Source of the DNA: Barnesiella sp.
GTDB lineage: Bacteria > Bacteroidota > Bacteroidia > Bacteroidales > Muribaculaceae
NCBI GenBank assembly: GCA_014801065.1
Contig: JAAVEX010000080.1
Location: 8,414-19,357 of the forward strand
Reading direction: 5' to 3'
Length of the DNA stretch: 10,944 nucleotides
Below, piece by piece: positions 1 to 7,431 of the stretch. The first letter of the stretch is position 1. Each line of letters opens with the position of its first letter. The position numbers and the translations under genes were made by a program. The notes below the pieces were generated by a model. That model was given only the letters and a program-made list of their open reading frames with translations. It was not told the origin of the DNA and made no database searches.

Positions 1-1
1 T

Positions 2-49
2 CACCTCAGAAAAGCAGTAGCCATCTACCAGACTTCAGCAGAAAAATAA
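2..49 (+). CDS. Possible C-terminal tail of a plus-strand gene cut by the left edge
   Basis: Frame 2 reads 15 codons, HLRKAVAIYQTSAEK, then TAA at 47-49. The composition would suit a C-terminal helix, and a plus-strand gene ending here would be convergent with the radical SAM gene, leaving a 15-nt gap between the two stop codons. With so few codons the function cannot be named, and chance is a real alternative. Sequence to the left of the window would settle it. Confidence 0.3.
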   Translation, partial: HLRKAVAIYQTSAEK

Positions 50-64
50 AGGGAGGGGGGATCA

Positions 65-895
65 TCATTTATCGACCCATTCGGAAATGGAGCGGCGTGA
101 CGGGCCGTAGGGCGTAGGCTGCGGGTTGGGCTTACAGTAAGAACAAAACGGCACGGGTTTGTCGCGCAACTTCTTTATCTCGGCCACACTACGGATATCA
201 CAAACGTTAATCCAATCGCCTTTAAGATGCCGGAAATCAGTGCCACACGCCTTATTCAAATGGTCTACGCAGGCACTCATTGAACAGGGATACAAACGAT
301 CACCTACCACCGACAGACAACCTCGATTAAAACACTTGAAGTGTGAAATTCTTCCATTCTGTTTCTTTTCAGGATCAAGCGCGAACCGAAAAAAAGATCC
401 CTCCTTGCCGCGATCACCATACACACTATGTTTCACTCCCCTACTTCGGCACAAATTTTCAGCTGAATCATAATCAAAAGCTATGGGATAACGTGTGATC
501 GCAATTTCTACTTCATATTGGCGTGCTGACTCCCAAAACTCGTCAGACATGCGTGGCAACATCAAGCCATTGGTAAAGAGCTTGACCGAAATATTTGGGA
601 AATATTTACGCAGAATTGCCATAGCTTCCGGGAGATGGGGATAAAGCAACGTCTCTCCCCCTATGAGATAAACGCTGTTGATGCCACCGGCCGCTACCCG
701 CCCGAGATGCGAAGCATTGCGCTCAAGCTGTTCGAGCGTTACGAATTCCTTCTCAGCGAGAGAGCTGTAGTGGCCACACCCCTTACAGTTAAGATTACAA
801 TAATCACTGAGTATAAATTCCAGATGCAGTGGCTGACGACGATGATGTCTTATCGTCTTAAAAACATTGCTTATTCTTTTGAAAATATTCTTCAT
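65..895 (-). CDS. Radical SAM protein with C-terminal cysteine-rich (SPASM/twitch-like) region
   Basis: 276 residues. The radical SAM core is shown by a CX3CX2C motif at C33, C37 and C40 (YCNLNCKGC), which should bind the [4Fe-4S] cluster that cleaves S-adenosylmethionine, and by the GGE motif at 79-81 followed by a TNG turn near 108-110. The C-terminal third carries C188, C193, C204, C209, C217, C232, C251 and C254, ending in CX2C. This resembles SPASM or twitch auxiliary-cluster regions, so it probably holds at least one extra iron-sulfur cluster. No signal peptide is seen; expected cytoplasmic. Substrate is unknown. I recall similar proteins near surface-polysaccharide loci, but nothing visible here shows that. 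The start is the only ATG before the cysteine motif and lies just 7 nt after a -7 box. The first 22 residues are strongly basic. Transcribed divergently from the ABC-F gene. Confidence 0.88.
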   Translation of the reverse strand: MKNIFKRISNVFKTIRHHRRQPLHLEFILSDYCNLNCKGCGHYSSLAEKEFVTLEQLERNASHLGRVAAGGINSVYLIGGETLLYPHLPEAMAILRKYFPNISVKLFTNGLMLPRMSDEFWESARQYEVEIAITRYPIAFDYDSAENLCRSRGVKHSVYGDRGKEGSFFRFALDPEKKQNGRISHFKCFNRGCLSVVGDRLYPCSMSACVDHLNKACGTDFRHLKGDWINVCDIRSVAEIKKLRDKPVPFCSYCKPNPQPTPYGPSRRSISEWVDK

Positions 896-902
896 TGCGC
901 CA

Positions 903-934
903 CAAATTTACGAATTAAGACTCGGTTCGACAAA
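903..934 (-). promoter_or_regulatory. Bacteroidetes-type promoter of the radical SAM gene
   Basis: On the minus strand TTTG (934-931) is followed by 20 nt and TAAATTTG (910-903), an exact match to TTTG-N19-21-TAnnTTTG. Only 7 nt separate the -7 box from the ATG at 895, so the predicted transcript starts a few bases from the start codon. The -33 box lies 13 bp from that of the divergent ABC-F promoter. Confidence 0.8.
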
Positions 935-947
935 CAAAAGAAACGCT

Positions 948-2659
<1,712 letters not shown>

Positions 2660-2666
2660 ATTGATT

Positions 2667-2966
2667 ATGGTAAAACATATTGTAATGTTTCAGTTTGAGG
2701 GCTCGGACGACCAGCGACTCGCCGTGGCACGCAAATTCCGCGATGCTCTCATTGCCCTCCCCGCCCAGATCGATCAGCTCAAAAGCATCGAAGTGGGCAT
2801 CAACATCAATCCTGCCGAGCAGTGGGATCTCGTTCTTACAGCCGTGGCCGATTCCATGGAAGATGTTGCGGCTTATTCTGCCCACCCAGCCCATGTTGCA
2901 GCCGTGGGACTGATAGCCGGACACAAAAAAAGTCGCGCCTGCGTTGACTATATTATCGAAGAATAA
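2667..2966 (+). CDS. Dabb (stress-response A/B barrel) domain protein
   Basis: 99 residues, the usual size of a single dimeric alpha/beta-barrel (Dabb, ferredoxin-like) domain. It opens with the typical MVKHIVMFQF strand and has a long helix around 15-33, a central DLVLTAVADSMEDVAAY segment and the histidine-rich YSAHPAHVAAV turn (70-80). Family members are small soluble proteins, often of unknown role; some bind hydrophobic ligands or act as enzymes on polyketide-like substrates. No specific substrate can be inferred. The gene starts 7 nt after the ABC-F stop with no promoter in between, so the two should share a message. Its last 19 nt overlap the end of the convergent HsdR-N gene. Confidence 0.85.
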   Translation: MVKHIVMFQFEGSDDQRLAVARKFRDALIALPAQIDQLKSIEVGININPAEQWDLVLTAVADSMEDVAAYSAHPAHVAAVGLIAGHKKSRACVDYIIEE

Positions 2967-3427
2967 TCCGGGAAATCCGGCAGAAACTCATATGTGCCAT
3001 TATTGTTGTCGATCCGACAGCAGTAGTGGCACATTCCGTTACTAACAGCAAGATATTCAGGTCTTAGAACCATGGCATAGCGGGCTATCTGATCAAACAC
3101 CGCCTGAGTGATCCGAACCGAAGGAGCTTTATACTCCACGATCATGCGCGGATGGCGGGCATCGTCGAACACCACCGTGTCACATCTGCGCGACATACCG
3201 TTTAGTTTAATCGACATCTCATTGGCTATTCGCCCGGCCGGATAGCCTTTACAGTCCACCATCATGCTGACAAAATGCTGTCTGACCCACTCCTCGGGAG
3301 TGAGCGCCACAACACGACGGCGCCAACGGTCATAGACCTCAACACGCCCCATGGCATTGCGAGAGAGACGCAATTCCGCCCTGGGCAGATTCAATGTCAC
3401 TATCGGCGATTCGGCATCCTGTTTCAT
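2948..3427 (-). CDS. Stand-alone HsdR N-terminal-like nuclease domain protein (PD-(D/E)XK)
   Basis: 159 residues resembling only the N-terminal nuclease domain of type I restriction HsdR subunits, without the helicase. Visible motifs are LNLP near the start (12-15), LTPEEWVRQHFV (42-53), RCDTVVFD (81-88, catalytic-type D83), the EYK half-motif (E98, K100) and QIARY (113-117), the conserved glutamine motif after the active site. The active-site residues look intact, so DNA cleavage or binding is plausible. No methylase or specificity subunit is nearby, which argues against a classical restriction system. I recall this small family as common in Bacteroidetes and often near holA; here two genes lie between. 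The ATG at 3427 is preferred over one at 3478 because that start lies upstream of the -33 box and because LNLP homology begins after 3427. Ends within the convergent Dabb gene. Confidence 0.85.
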   Translation of the reverse strand: MKQDAESPIVTLNLPRAELRLSRNAMGRVEVYDRWRRRVVALTPEEWVRQHFVSMMVDCKGYPAGRIANEMSIKLNGMSRRCDTVVFDDARHPRMIVEYKAPSVRITQAVFDQIARYAMVLRPEYLAVSNGMCHYCCRIDNNNGTYEFLPDFPDYSSII

Positions 3428-3433
3428 AATCGT

Positions 3434-3465
3434 CAAAATTAATGATTCTTTTTCTATTCTGCAAC
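3434..3465 (-). promoter_or_regulatory. Bacteroidetes-type promoter of the HsdR-N gene
   Basis: On the minus strand GTTG (3465-3462), 20 nt, then TAATTTTG (3441-3434). Only 6 nt separate the -7 box from the ATG at 3427, predicting an almost leaderless message. The -33 box lies inside the left arm of the inverted repeat at 3457-3488. Confidence 0.78.
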
Positions 3466-3488
3466 CAGGTCTCTGCAAGGTTGCAGAA
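3457..3488. repeat. Perfect 10-bp inverted repeat between divergent genes, candidate operator
   Basis: TTCTGCAACC (3457-3466) and GGTTGCAGAA (3479-3488) are exact reverse complements separated by 12 nt. A third partial copy, TCTGCAA, lies in the spacer at 3472-3478. The left arm covers the -33 box of the HsdR-N promoter and the right arm lies just upstream of the vWA promoter. A transcription factor bound here could control both. It lacks a T-tract, so a terminator is less likely. Confidence 0.55.
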
Positions 3489-3513
3489 ATAAGACCCGAG
3501 CCAACTTAAGTCT

Positions 3514-3521
3514 TAATTTTG
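3514..3521 (+). promoter_or_regulatory. -7 box of the vWA gene promoter
   Basis: TAATTTTG matches TAnnTTTG and leaves 26 nt to the ATG at 3548. The expected -33 position (3490-3493) reads TAAG, a poor match, so the promoter may be weak or depend on an activator, possibly through the inverted repeat just upstream. Confidence 0.55.
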
Positions 3522-3547
3522 CCAATGAAAACCAAAAACATTGAATC

Positions 3548-4213
3548 ATGACACAAACAAACAGCAACGAACAGAAATTCACATCAATTCAGAATCTCAT
3601 TATTCTTGACAGAAGCGGTTCCATGAGCTCGATAGCTCCTCAAGCCATTGCGGGTGTCAACGAAACTATCGGAAGCATTCGCGCAGCTCAGCGTCAGAAT
3701 CCGGAAATGAAACAGTATCTCACTATTGTATCATTTTGCGGATGCCATATCGAAAGATTTTGCTACAATACCCCGATCGAGAAAGTAGCCACATTGACAC
3801 CGTCGGATTATCAGCCCTGTTGCTCCACTCCCCTCTACGATACCATGGGCGAAGCATTGACCACTATGCGCAAAGCCATAAGCTATATGCCGCAAACGGG
3901 TGTTTCTATCACAATTATCACTGACGGCTACGAAAACTCTTCACGAAAATGGACCGGTCCGCAAATTAAGGCCCTTGTGGAAATCCTGAAAGCCGACGGA
4001 TGGCTGTTTGCATTCATCGGTGCCAACCAAGACATGAAGGAGATACGGTTCAACCTTTCGATCGATAATGTTATGGCCTTCAAAGCCACTGCAGAAGGCA
4101 CGTGGGAGATGTTTGAAAAAGAGAAAAAGGCACGCATGAATTGGTATAATAAGATGAAAGATGCCTCATGCTCAGATCCGACTTCAACAAATTTGAATTA
4201 TTTTGAAGACTGA
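3548..4213 (+). CDS. von Willebrand factor type A (vWA) domain protein
   Basis: 221 residues, essentially one vWA domain. The metal-ion-dependent adhesion site is complete: DRSGSM (D21, S23, S25), threonine T94 in STPLYDT, and D126 in ITDGYEN. Such domains bind a divalent cation and mediate protein-protein contacts. No signal peptide or membrane segment is seen, so it is probably cytoplasmic. Five cysteines (C64, C66, C72, C91, C92) cluster around the metal-site loops, unusual enough to note, with no obvious metal-binding spacing. A charged C-terminal helix (about 186-204) and a polar tail follow. I recall similar small vWA proteins as widespread in Bacteroidetes but without defined function. 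It is divergent from the HsdR-N gene; the next gene lies 81 nt downstream and has its own candidate -7 box. A part in a regulatory or stress complex is possible but unproven. Confidence 0.87.
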   Translation: MTQTNSNEQKFTSIQNLIILDRSGSMSSIAPQAIAGVNETIGSIRAAQRQNPEMKQYLTIVSFCGCHIERFCYNTPIEKVATLTPSDYQPCCSTPLYDTMGEALTTMRKAISYMPQTGVSITIITDGYENSSRKWTGPQIKALVEILKADGWLFAFIGANQDMKEIRFNLSIDNVMAFKATAEGTWEMFEKEKKARMNWYNKMKDASCSDPTSTNLNYFED

Positions 4214-4258
4214 TATAACTTTAGGCCGTAGCCAGCGAAGCAATTGGTCGCAAAACAT

Positions 4259-4266
4259 TATATTTG
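4259..4266 (+). promoter_or_regulatory. Candidate -7 box for the 359-residue protein gene
   Basis: TATATTTG matches TAnnTTTG and ends 28 nt before the ATG at 4295. No TTTG-like -33 box is found 19-21 nt upstream, so this may be a weak promoter adding to read-through from the vWA gene. It also argues against an in-frame TTG start at 4244. Confidence 0.45.
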
Positions 4267-4294
4267 CATATTAATATCAAAAATCGCCATCGAC

Positions 4295-5374
4295 ATGGAA
4301 TCTCTGAATAACTACCCCACGGATATGCTCGACACACTCAAGGCCATTCGGCCGGGAACATTAACGATTGTCGTTCCGACCGATTCGTGTATTGAAAAAA
4401 TACGCCACCGCGTAGCCGAGATTGCCATGTCGATGGGCATACGTTATGAATGGAGCGTGGTCAAAAGCAATTGCCCATCGCTACACTGGAACATTCTGAC
4501 CCGACGAGTTTCAGCATTGGATCCCTCACGATTATCTTTTGTTGGTGTAAAACTTCAGGATATTGACCATCCCAAACATGTCGCTCGTTTTTTTCGCAGT
4601 AAGCTGTTCGGAGTGCTCGACACCCCCGACAAACTGATTGAATACTATAAACCCGATCTTTCCGATTATAATTACAAACCGTCAACCATCGTAAGAAAAC
4701 GAGAGCTTCCGACATCTACCGACAGTCCACTCATACGTGATCCGGAATGTTCACTATCAGACGAAACATCTTCTCTATCCTTACATTCATCGTTTTTTCC
4801 AAGCGAACAGGATGATGAGTTCCAACTCGAATCCGAAAAGAAAAGATGGGTGGATGCTCTCTCTGCCCTTATGGTAGGATATGTGGCCAGATTTCATGAA
4901 ACTCCGCCGATCGAGTTGATTGCCAATGAAATCCGAGGAAAGATCACACTATCATCCACCAAAGAGTCGCCAATCACAGTAAACGGCGACATGAAAATAT
5001 TCCTTCCCGAGCTCAATGAAATTCAGTTGCGTATGACACCGCTTGCCACCACTGTCTACATCCTGTTTCTGTGTCACCCCGAAGGAATAAGACTAAAAGA
5101 TATTGCTGACTATCGTAGCGAACTGATCGAAATCTATTCCATGGTAAAACCCGGAGGCAATGACACCTACGCCGAACAGTCGATCAATGAACTCGTCAAT
5201 CCGCTCAGCAACTCCCTTCAGGAAAAACTCTCCATGACCCGACGAGCCGTGAAACGCTACATACTGGATCCGAAAATGGCCGAACTATATATGATTTCCG
5301 GACAGCGAAACGGACTCTACCGCATCGCCATTGATCCGGCCCTGATCCATCTGCCCGACTCGCTTAAAAGATAG
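4295..5374 (+). CDS. Unrecognised two-part protein with acidic/serine-rich linker
   Basis: 359 residues; function not recognised. Three zones are visible. Residues 1-120 look like a compact alpha/beta domain with strands at 22-28 (TLTIVVP) and 80-88. Residues about 138-182 form a low-complexity linker rich in serine, aspartate and glutamate, likely disordered. Residues 183-352 form a mostly helical domain with HPEGIRLKDIADYRSELIEI (261-280) and a basic helix LSMTRRAVKRYI (312-323), followed by a short strand pair. I have an unverified recollection of the HPEG...DYRxEL block in other Bacteroidales hypothetical proteins; a winged-helix or nucleic-acid-binding role is only a guess. There is no signal peptide or membrane segment. 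The ATG at 4295 is chosen over an upstream TTG because it follows a -7 box. It lies downstream of the vWA gene and upstream of holA, and may work with the vWA protein. Confidence 0.8.
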   Translation: MESLNNYPTDMLDTLKAIRPGTLTIVVPTDSCIEKIRHRVAEIAMSMGIRYEWSVVKSNCPSLHWNILTRRVSALDPSRLSFVGVKLQDIDHPKHVARFFRSKLFGVLDTPDKLIEYYKPDLSDYNYKPSTIVRKRELPTSTDSPLIRDPECSLSDETSSLSLHSSFFPSEQDDEFQLESEKKRWVDALSALMVGYVARFHETPPIELIANEIRGKITLSSTKESPITVNGDMKIFLPELNEIQLRMTPLATTVYILFLCHPEGIRLKDIADYRSELIEIYSMVKPGGNDTYAEQSINELVNPLSNSLQEKLSMTRRAVKRYILDPKMAELYMISGQRNGLYRIAIDPALIHLPDSLKR

Positions 5375-5385
5375 CCCCGCTTCCC

Positions 5386-5411
5386 AAAAAATCACTCAAC
5401 GATGATTTTTT
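5386..5411 (+). terminator. Weak A/T-rich hairpin, possible terminator
   Basis: AAAAAATCA (5386-5394) pairs perfectly with TGATTTTTT (5403-5411) around an 8-nt loop, 11 nt after the preceding stop codon. The stem has only one G-C pair and the T-run is part of the stem, so termination would be weak; it could work in both directions. It overlaps the expected -33 position of the holA promoter. Confidence 0.4.
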
Positions 5412-5429
5412 TCTTGAACGGATTTTCCG

Positions 5430-5437
5430 TACATTTG
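5430..5437 (+). promoter_or_regulatory. -7 box of the holA promoter
   Basis: TACATTTG matches TAnnTTTG. The -33 position 20 nt upstream (5406-5409) reads TTTT instead of TTTG. The predicted leader is about 45 nt and contains TAAGGA (5471-5476), 9 nt before the ATG at 5486, a better Shine-Dalgarno match than most genes here have. Confidence 0.6.
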
Positions 5438-5485
5438 CATAACAATAACTTAGAAACTGTTTTAATTCAGTAAGGAATTCTACAG

Positions 5486-6529
5486 ATGGCAGCAGGCTCA
5501 CAATCGCAGACATTCAATGAAATCATGCAATCGATCCGCAAGAAATCGCTTGCACCGGTATATATTCTCCATGGTGAGGAAAGCTATTTTATTGATCGTC
5601 TTGCCGAAGCATTCGAATCACTCGTGCCTGAACAAGAAAGGGATTTTAATTTTTATGCGCTTTACGCCCCTGAAATCACCCCTGAAGTGGTCAATGCCAC
5701 ATGTATGCGCTTTCCCATGATGTCGGATCGCCAGGTAGTGATCCTAAAGGAAGCCCAAGCTGTCAGAGCTGATATAATCAACAAACTTCACACCTATTGC
5801 AGCCGTCCGAATCTGTCGACCGTTCTGGTGATTTGCTTCCGAGGCGACAAAGCCAAAGGGAAAGATCTGATTGCAGCAGCAAAGAAAAATGGCGGAGTAT
5901 TCTTCGAATCCAAACGATTGACCGAGAGAAATATCGATCCGGTTATTGAAAATCTTGCACACCAGAAAAAATTGAATATCGAGTCGAAAGGCATTGCCAT
6001 GCTGCGCGACTTCGTGGGCCTCGATGTGGCCAAACTCTACAATGAGATCGATAAGCTTGCTTTCGTGCTTGGCGAAGGGCAGATGATCACACCCGAAGCA
6101 ATCGAACGCAATGTTGGTATCAGTAAGGATTACAACAACTTCGAACTTGTCGATGCCATTGCCGCTAAAGATAGCGCCAAAATTTTCCGCATCATTAACT
6201 ATTTCCGAAATAATCCGAAAAACAACCCTACAGTGATGACGGTGTCGGCCGTTTTCAATTATTTTTCCGGATTGTTAGCCGCCCAATTTTCCAAAGATAA
6301 ATCCCCGAGCGGACTTCTTGAAGCCACCGGATGCAAATGGCAAAGTCAGCTCAACAAGTTCACCACCGGGATGCGCAATTACAATGCCTATAAGACGATA
6401 GAGATCATCTCGGCAATACGCGATTTTGACGTAAAGAACAAAGGAATGGGTAGCAGAATGAACGACTACGATCTCTTACACGACCTGATGTTCAGGATCA
6501 TTACCTGCCCGGACAAAATCGACATTTAG
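5486..6529 (+). CDS. holA: DNA polymerase III subunit delta
   Basis: 347 residues, the normal length for HolA. Delta is the clamp-loader subunit that opens the beta sliding clamp during replication, within the delta/tau-gamma/delta-prime complex in the cytoplasm. The N-terminal part has the typical opening PVYILHGEESYFIDRLAEAF (24-43), followed by MMSDRQVVILKEAQ (77-90), a strand TVLVICFRG, and the FFESKRLTERNI segment (about 139-150). Next come the helical-lid features GLDVAKLYNEIDKLAF and the NFELVDAIAAKD stretch that starts the C-terminal collar domain. Catalytic ATPase motifs are absent, as expected for delta. The start is supported by an AGGA-type ribosome site and by the homologous N-terminus. 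It is the last plus-strand gene before a convergent gap; no strong terminator follows directly. Confidence 0.93.
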   Translation: MAAGSQSQTFNEIMQSIRKKSLAPVYILHGEESYFIDRLAEAFESLVPEQERDFNFYALYAPEITPEVVNATCMRFPMMSDRQVVILKEAQAVRADIINKLHTYCSRPNLSTVLVICFRGDKAKGKDLIAAAKKNGGVFFESKRLTERNIDPVIENLAHQKKLNIESKGIAMLRDFVGLDVAKLYNEIDKLAFVLGEGQMITPEAIERNVGISKDYNNFELVDAIAAKDSAKIFRIINYFRNNPKNNPTVMTVSAVFNYFSGLLAAQFSKDKSPSGLLEATGCKWQSQLNKFTTGMRNYNAYKTIEIISAIRDFDVKNKGMGSRMNDYDLLHDLMFRIITCPDKIDI

Positions 6530-6738
6530 AGAGGGGTTGGATTTAAACGATTTTAGCATAAAGAGAGATTATGGGATGATTTTTCAAAATTGAAGAAAGA
6601 GCAATGCGGGCATTGCGACTGATGAAAGCTTTGAAAAAGCGCCCAAAAGATCCTTTGTGATGAAATCAAAAATATCTTAAACTCTCTGATTATTAATTTG
6701 ATTTAAATTCAAACACTCTCTTAGCTCTGGCCGACCGA
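6530..6738. other. 209-bp convergent intergenic gap with a short hairpin
   Basis: This gap lies between the ends of holA and the beta-barrel gene. It holds a 7-bp inverted repeat with a 2-nt centre (GCAATGC-GG-GCATTGC, 6601-6616), an AAAGCTTT palindrome (6625-6632) and an A/T-rich part with TTTGA/TCAAA arms near 6700. None has a T-tract typical of a strong terminator. No convincing gene or promoter was seen. Confidence 0.5.
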
Positions 6739-7431
6739 TTATTTGACGCGGAACATATAGCCGAGTGTGATTTCGATAGAGTTGCCCCTCGAAGCCGAAA
6801 ACTCATCGCGCTTTTTCGCGGAGAATATATTGCCCAGTCCATAATAATATCGGCCTTCCAACATGATGGAGTGTTTTTTCTTGATCACTAACTCAACACC
6901 CGCACCGGCAAGAATACCATAATCGAACTTATTTTTTATCGGCATACTCATCTGGTTGGTATGCCGGTTTTCGATCGGCAAGCCTTCCACAGATTCGGGA
7001 TTGTTATAATCAAAGTTGGCCGACGCACTGCTTGAGATCATATAACCCACCGAAGGTCCAAGATTAAAGAAGCCCTTAACGCGTTCAGATCCAAAATAGA
7101 TATGCGTGAGCAACGGCAACTGAATGTATGTGAGCGTGCGATGATACGAAAAGTCGGTTTCATCGAATGTCTGCTTCCATCCTCGCTGCTCGATTTTCAG
7201 TTCTCCCAACAGACCGAAAAAACGCTCCTCGGTGTAGCGTGCGGTGAAGCCCATCGTCATGCCGGGGTTCATGCTCTGCTCTATTCCGGGAGTGAACGCC
7301 ATTTTGGAAAGTGTGACACCGGCCTTTCCACCGATTGAAAATTGCGGCTCATAGGAGCGCTGTCCCGAAGCCATAAAGGCCGAGAACATCACAAATACAA
7401 CAGCAATGACAATATTCTTTCGCATAATCAT
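6739..7431 (-). CDS. Outer-membrane beta-barrel protein (PorT/porin-family-like)
   Basis: 230 residues. A signal peptide is clear: basic MRKN, a hydrophobic core to about residue 20, and a likely cut near ASG-Q (23-24). The mature part alternates short amphipathic strands with polar turns, for example FSIGGKAGVTLSKM, MTMGFTARYTEERFFGLLGE, TYIQLPLLTHIYF, KGFFNLGPSVGYMISS, YGILAGAGVELVI, HSIMLEGRYYYGLGNIF, and a final IEITLGYMFRVK strand. This is the pattern of 8-10-stranded Bacteroidetes barrels annotated as PorT or OMP_b-brl families. That label is loose and does not imply type IX secretion. The ATG at 7431 overlaps the previous stop as ATGA, suggesting translational coupling; an ATG two codons later (7425) gives the same mature protein. 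It probably shares the promoter of the LysM gene. Confidence 0.85.
   Translation of the reverse strand: MIMRKNIVIAVVFVMFSAFMASGQRSYEPQFSIGGKAGVTLSKMAFTPGIEQSMNPGMTMGFTARYTEERFFGLLGELKIEQRGWKQTFDETDFSYHRTLTYIQLPLLTHIYFGSERVKGFFNLGPSVGYMISSSASANFDYNNPESVEGLPIENRHTNQMSMPIKNKFDYGILAGAGVELVIKKKHSIMLEGRYYYGLGNIFSAKKRDEFSASRGNSIEITLGYMFRVK

Noticed and set aside
3428..3478. Upstream ATG at 3478 for the HsdR-N gene
   Set aside because: It lies upstream of the -33 box and within the inverted repeat; conserved LNLP homology begins only after the ATG at 3427.
6601..6616. Hairpin GCAATGC-GG-GCATTGC as a terminator or mobile-element end
   Set aside because: The 7-bp arms with a 2-nt centre lack a T-tract, and there is no target duplication or transposase nearby.
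6622..6660. 12-codon frame (MKALKKRPKDPL) in the convergent gap
   Set aside because: Too short, no ribosome site or promoter, and no sign of conservation that can be seen here.
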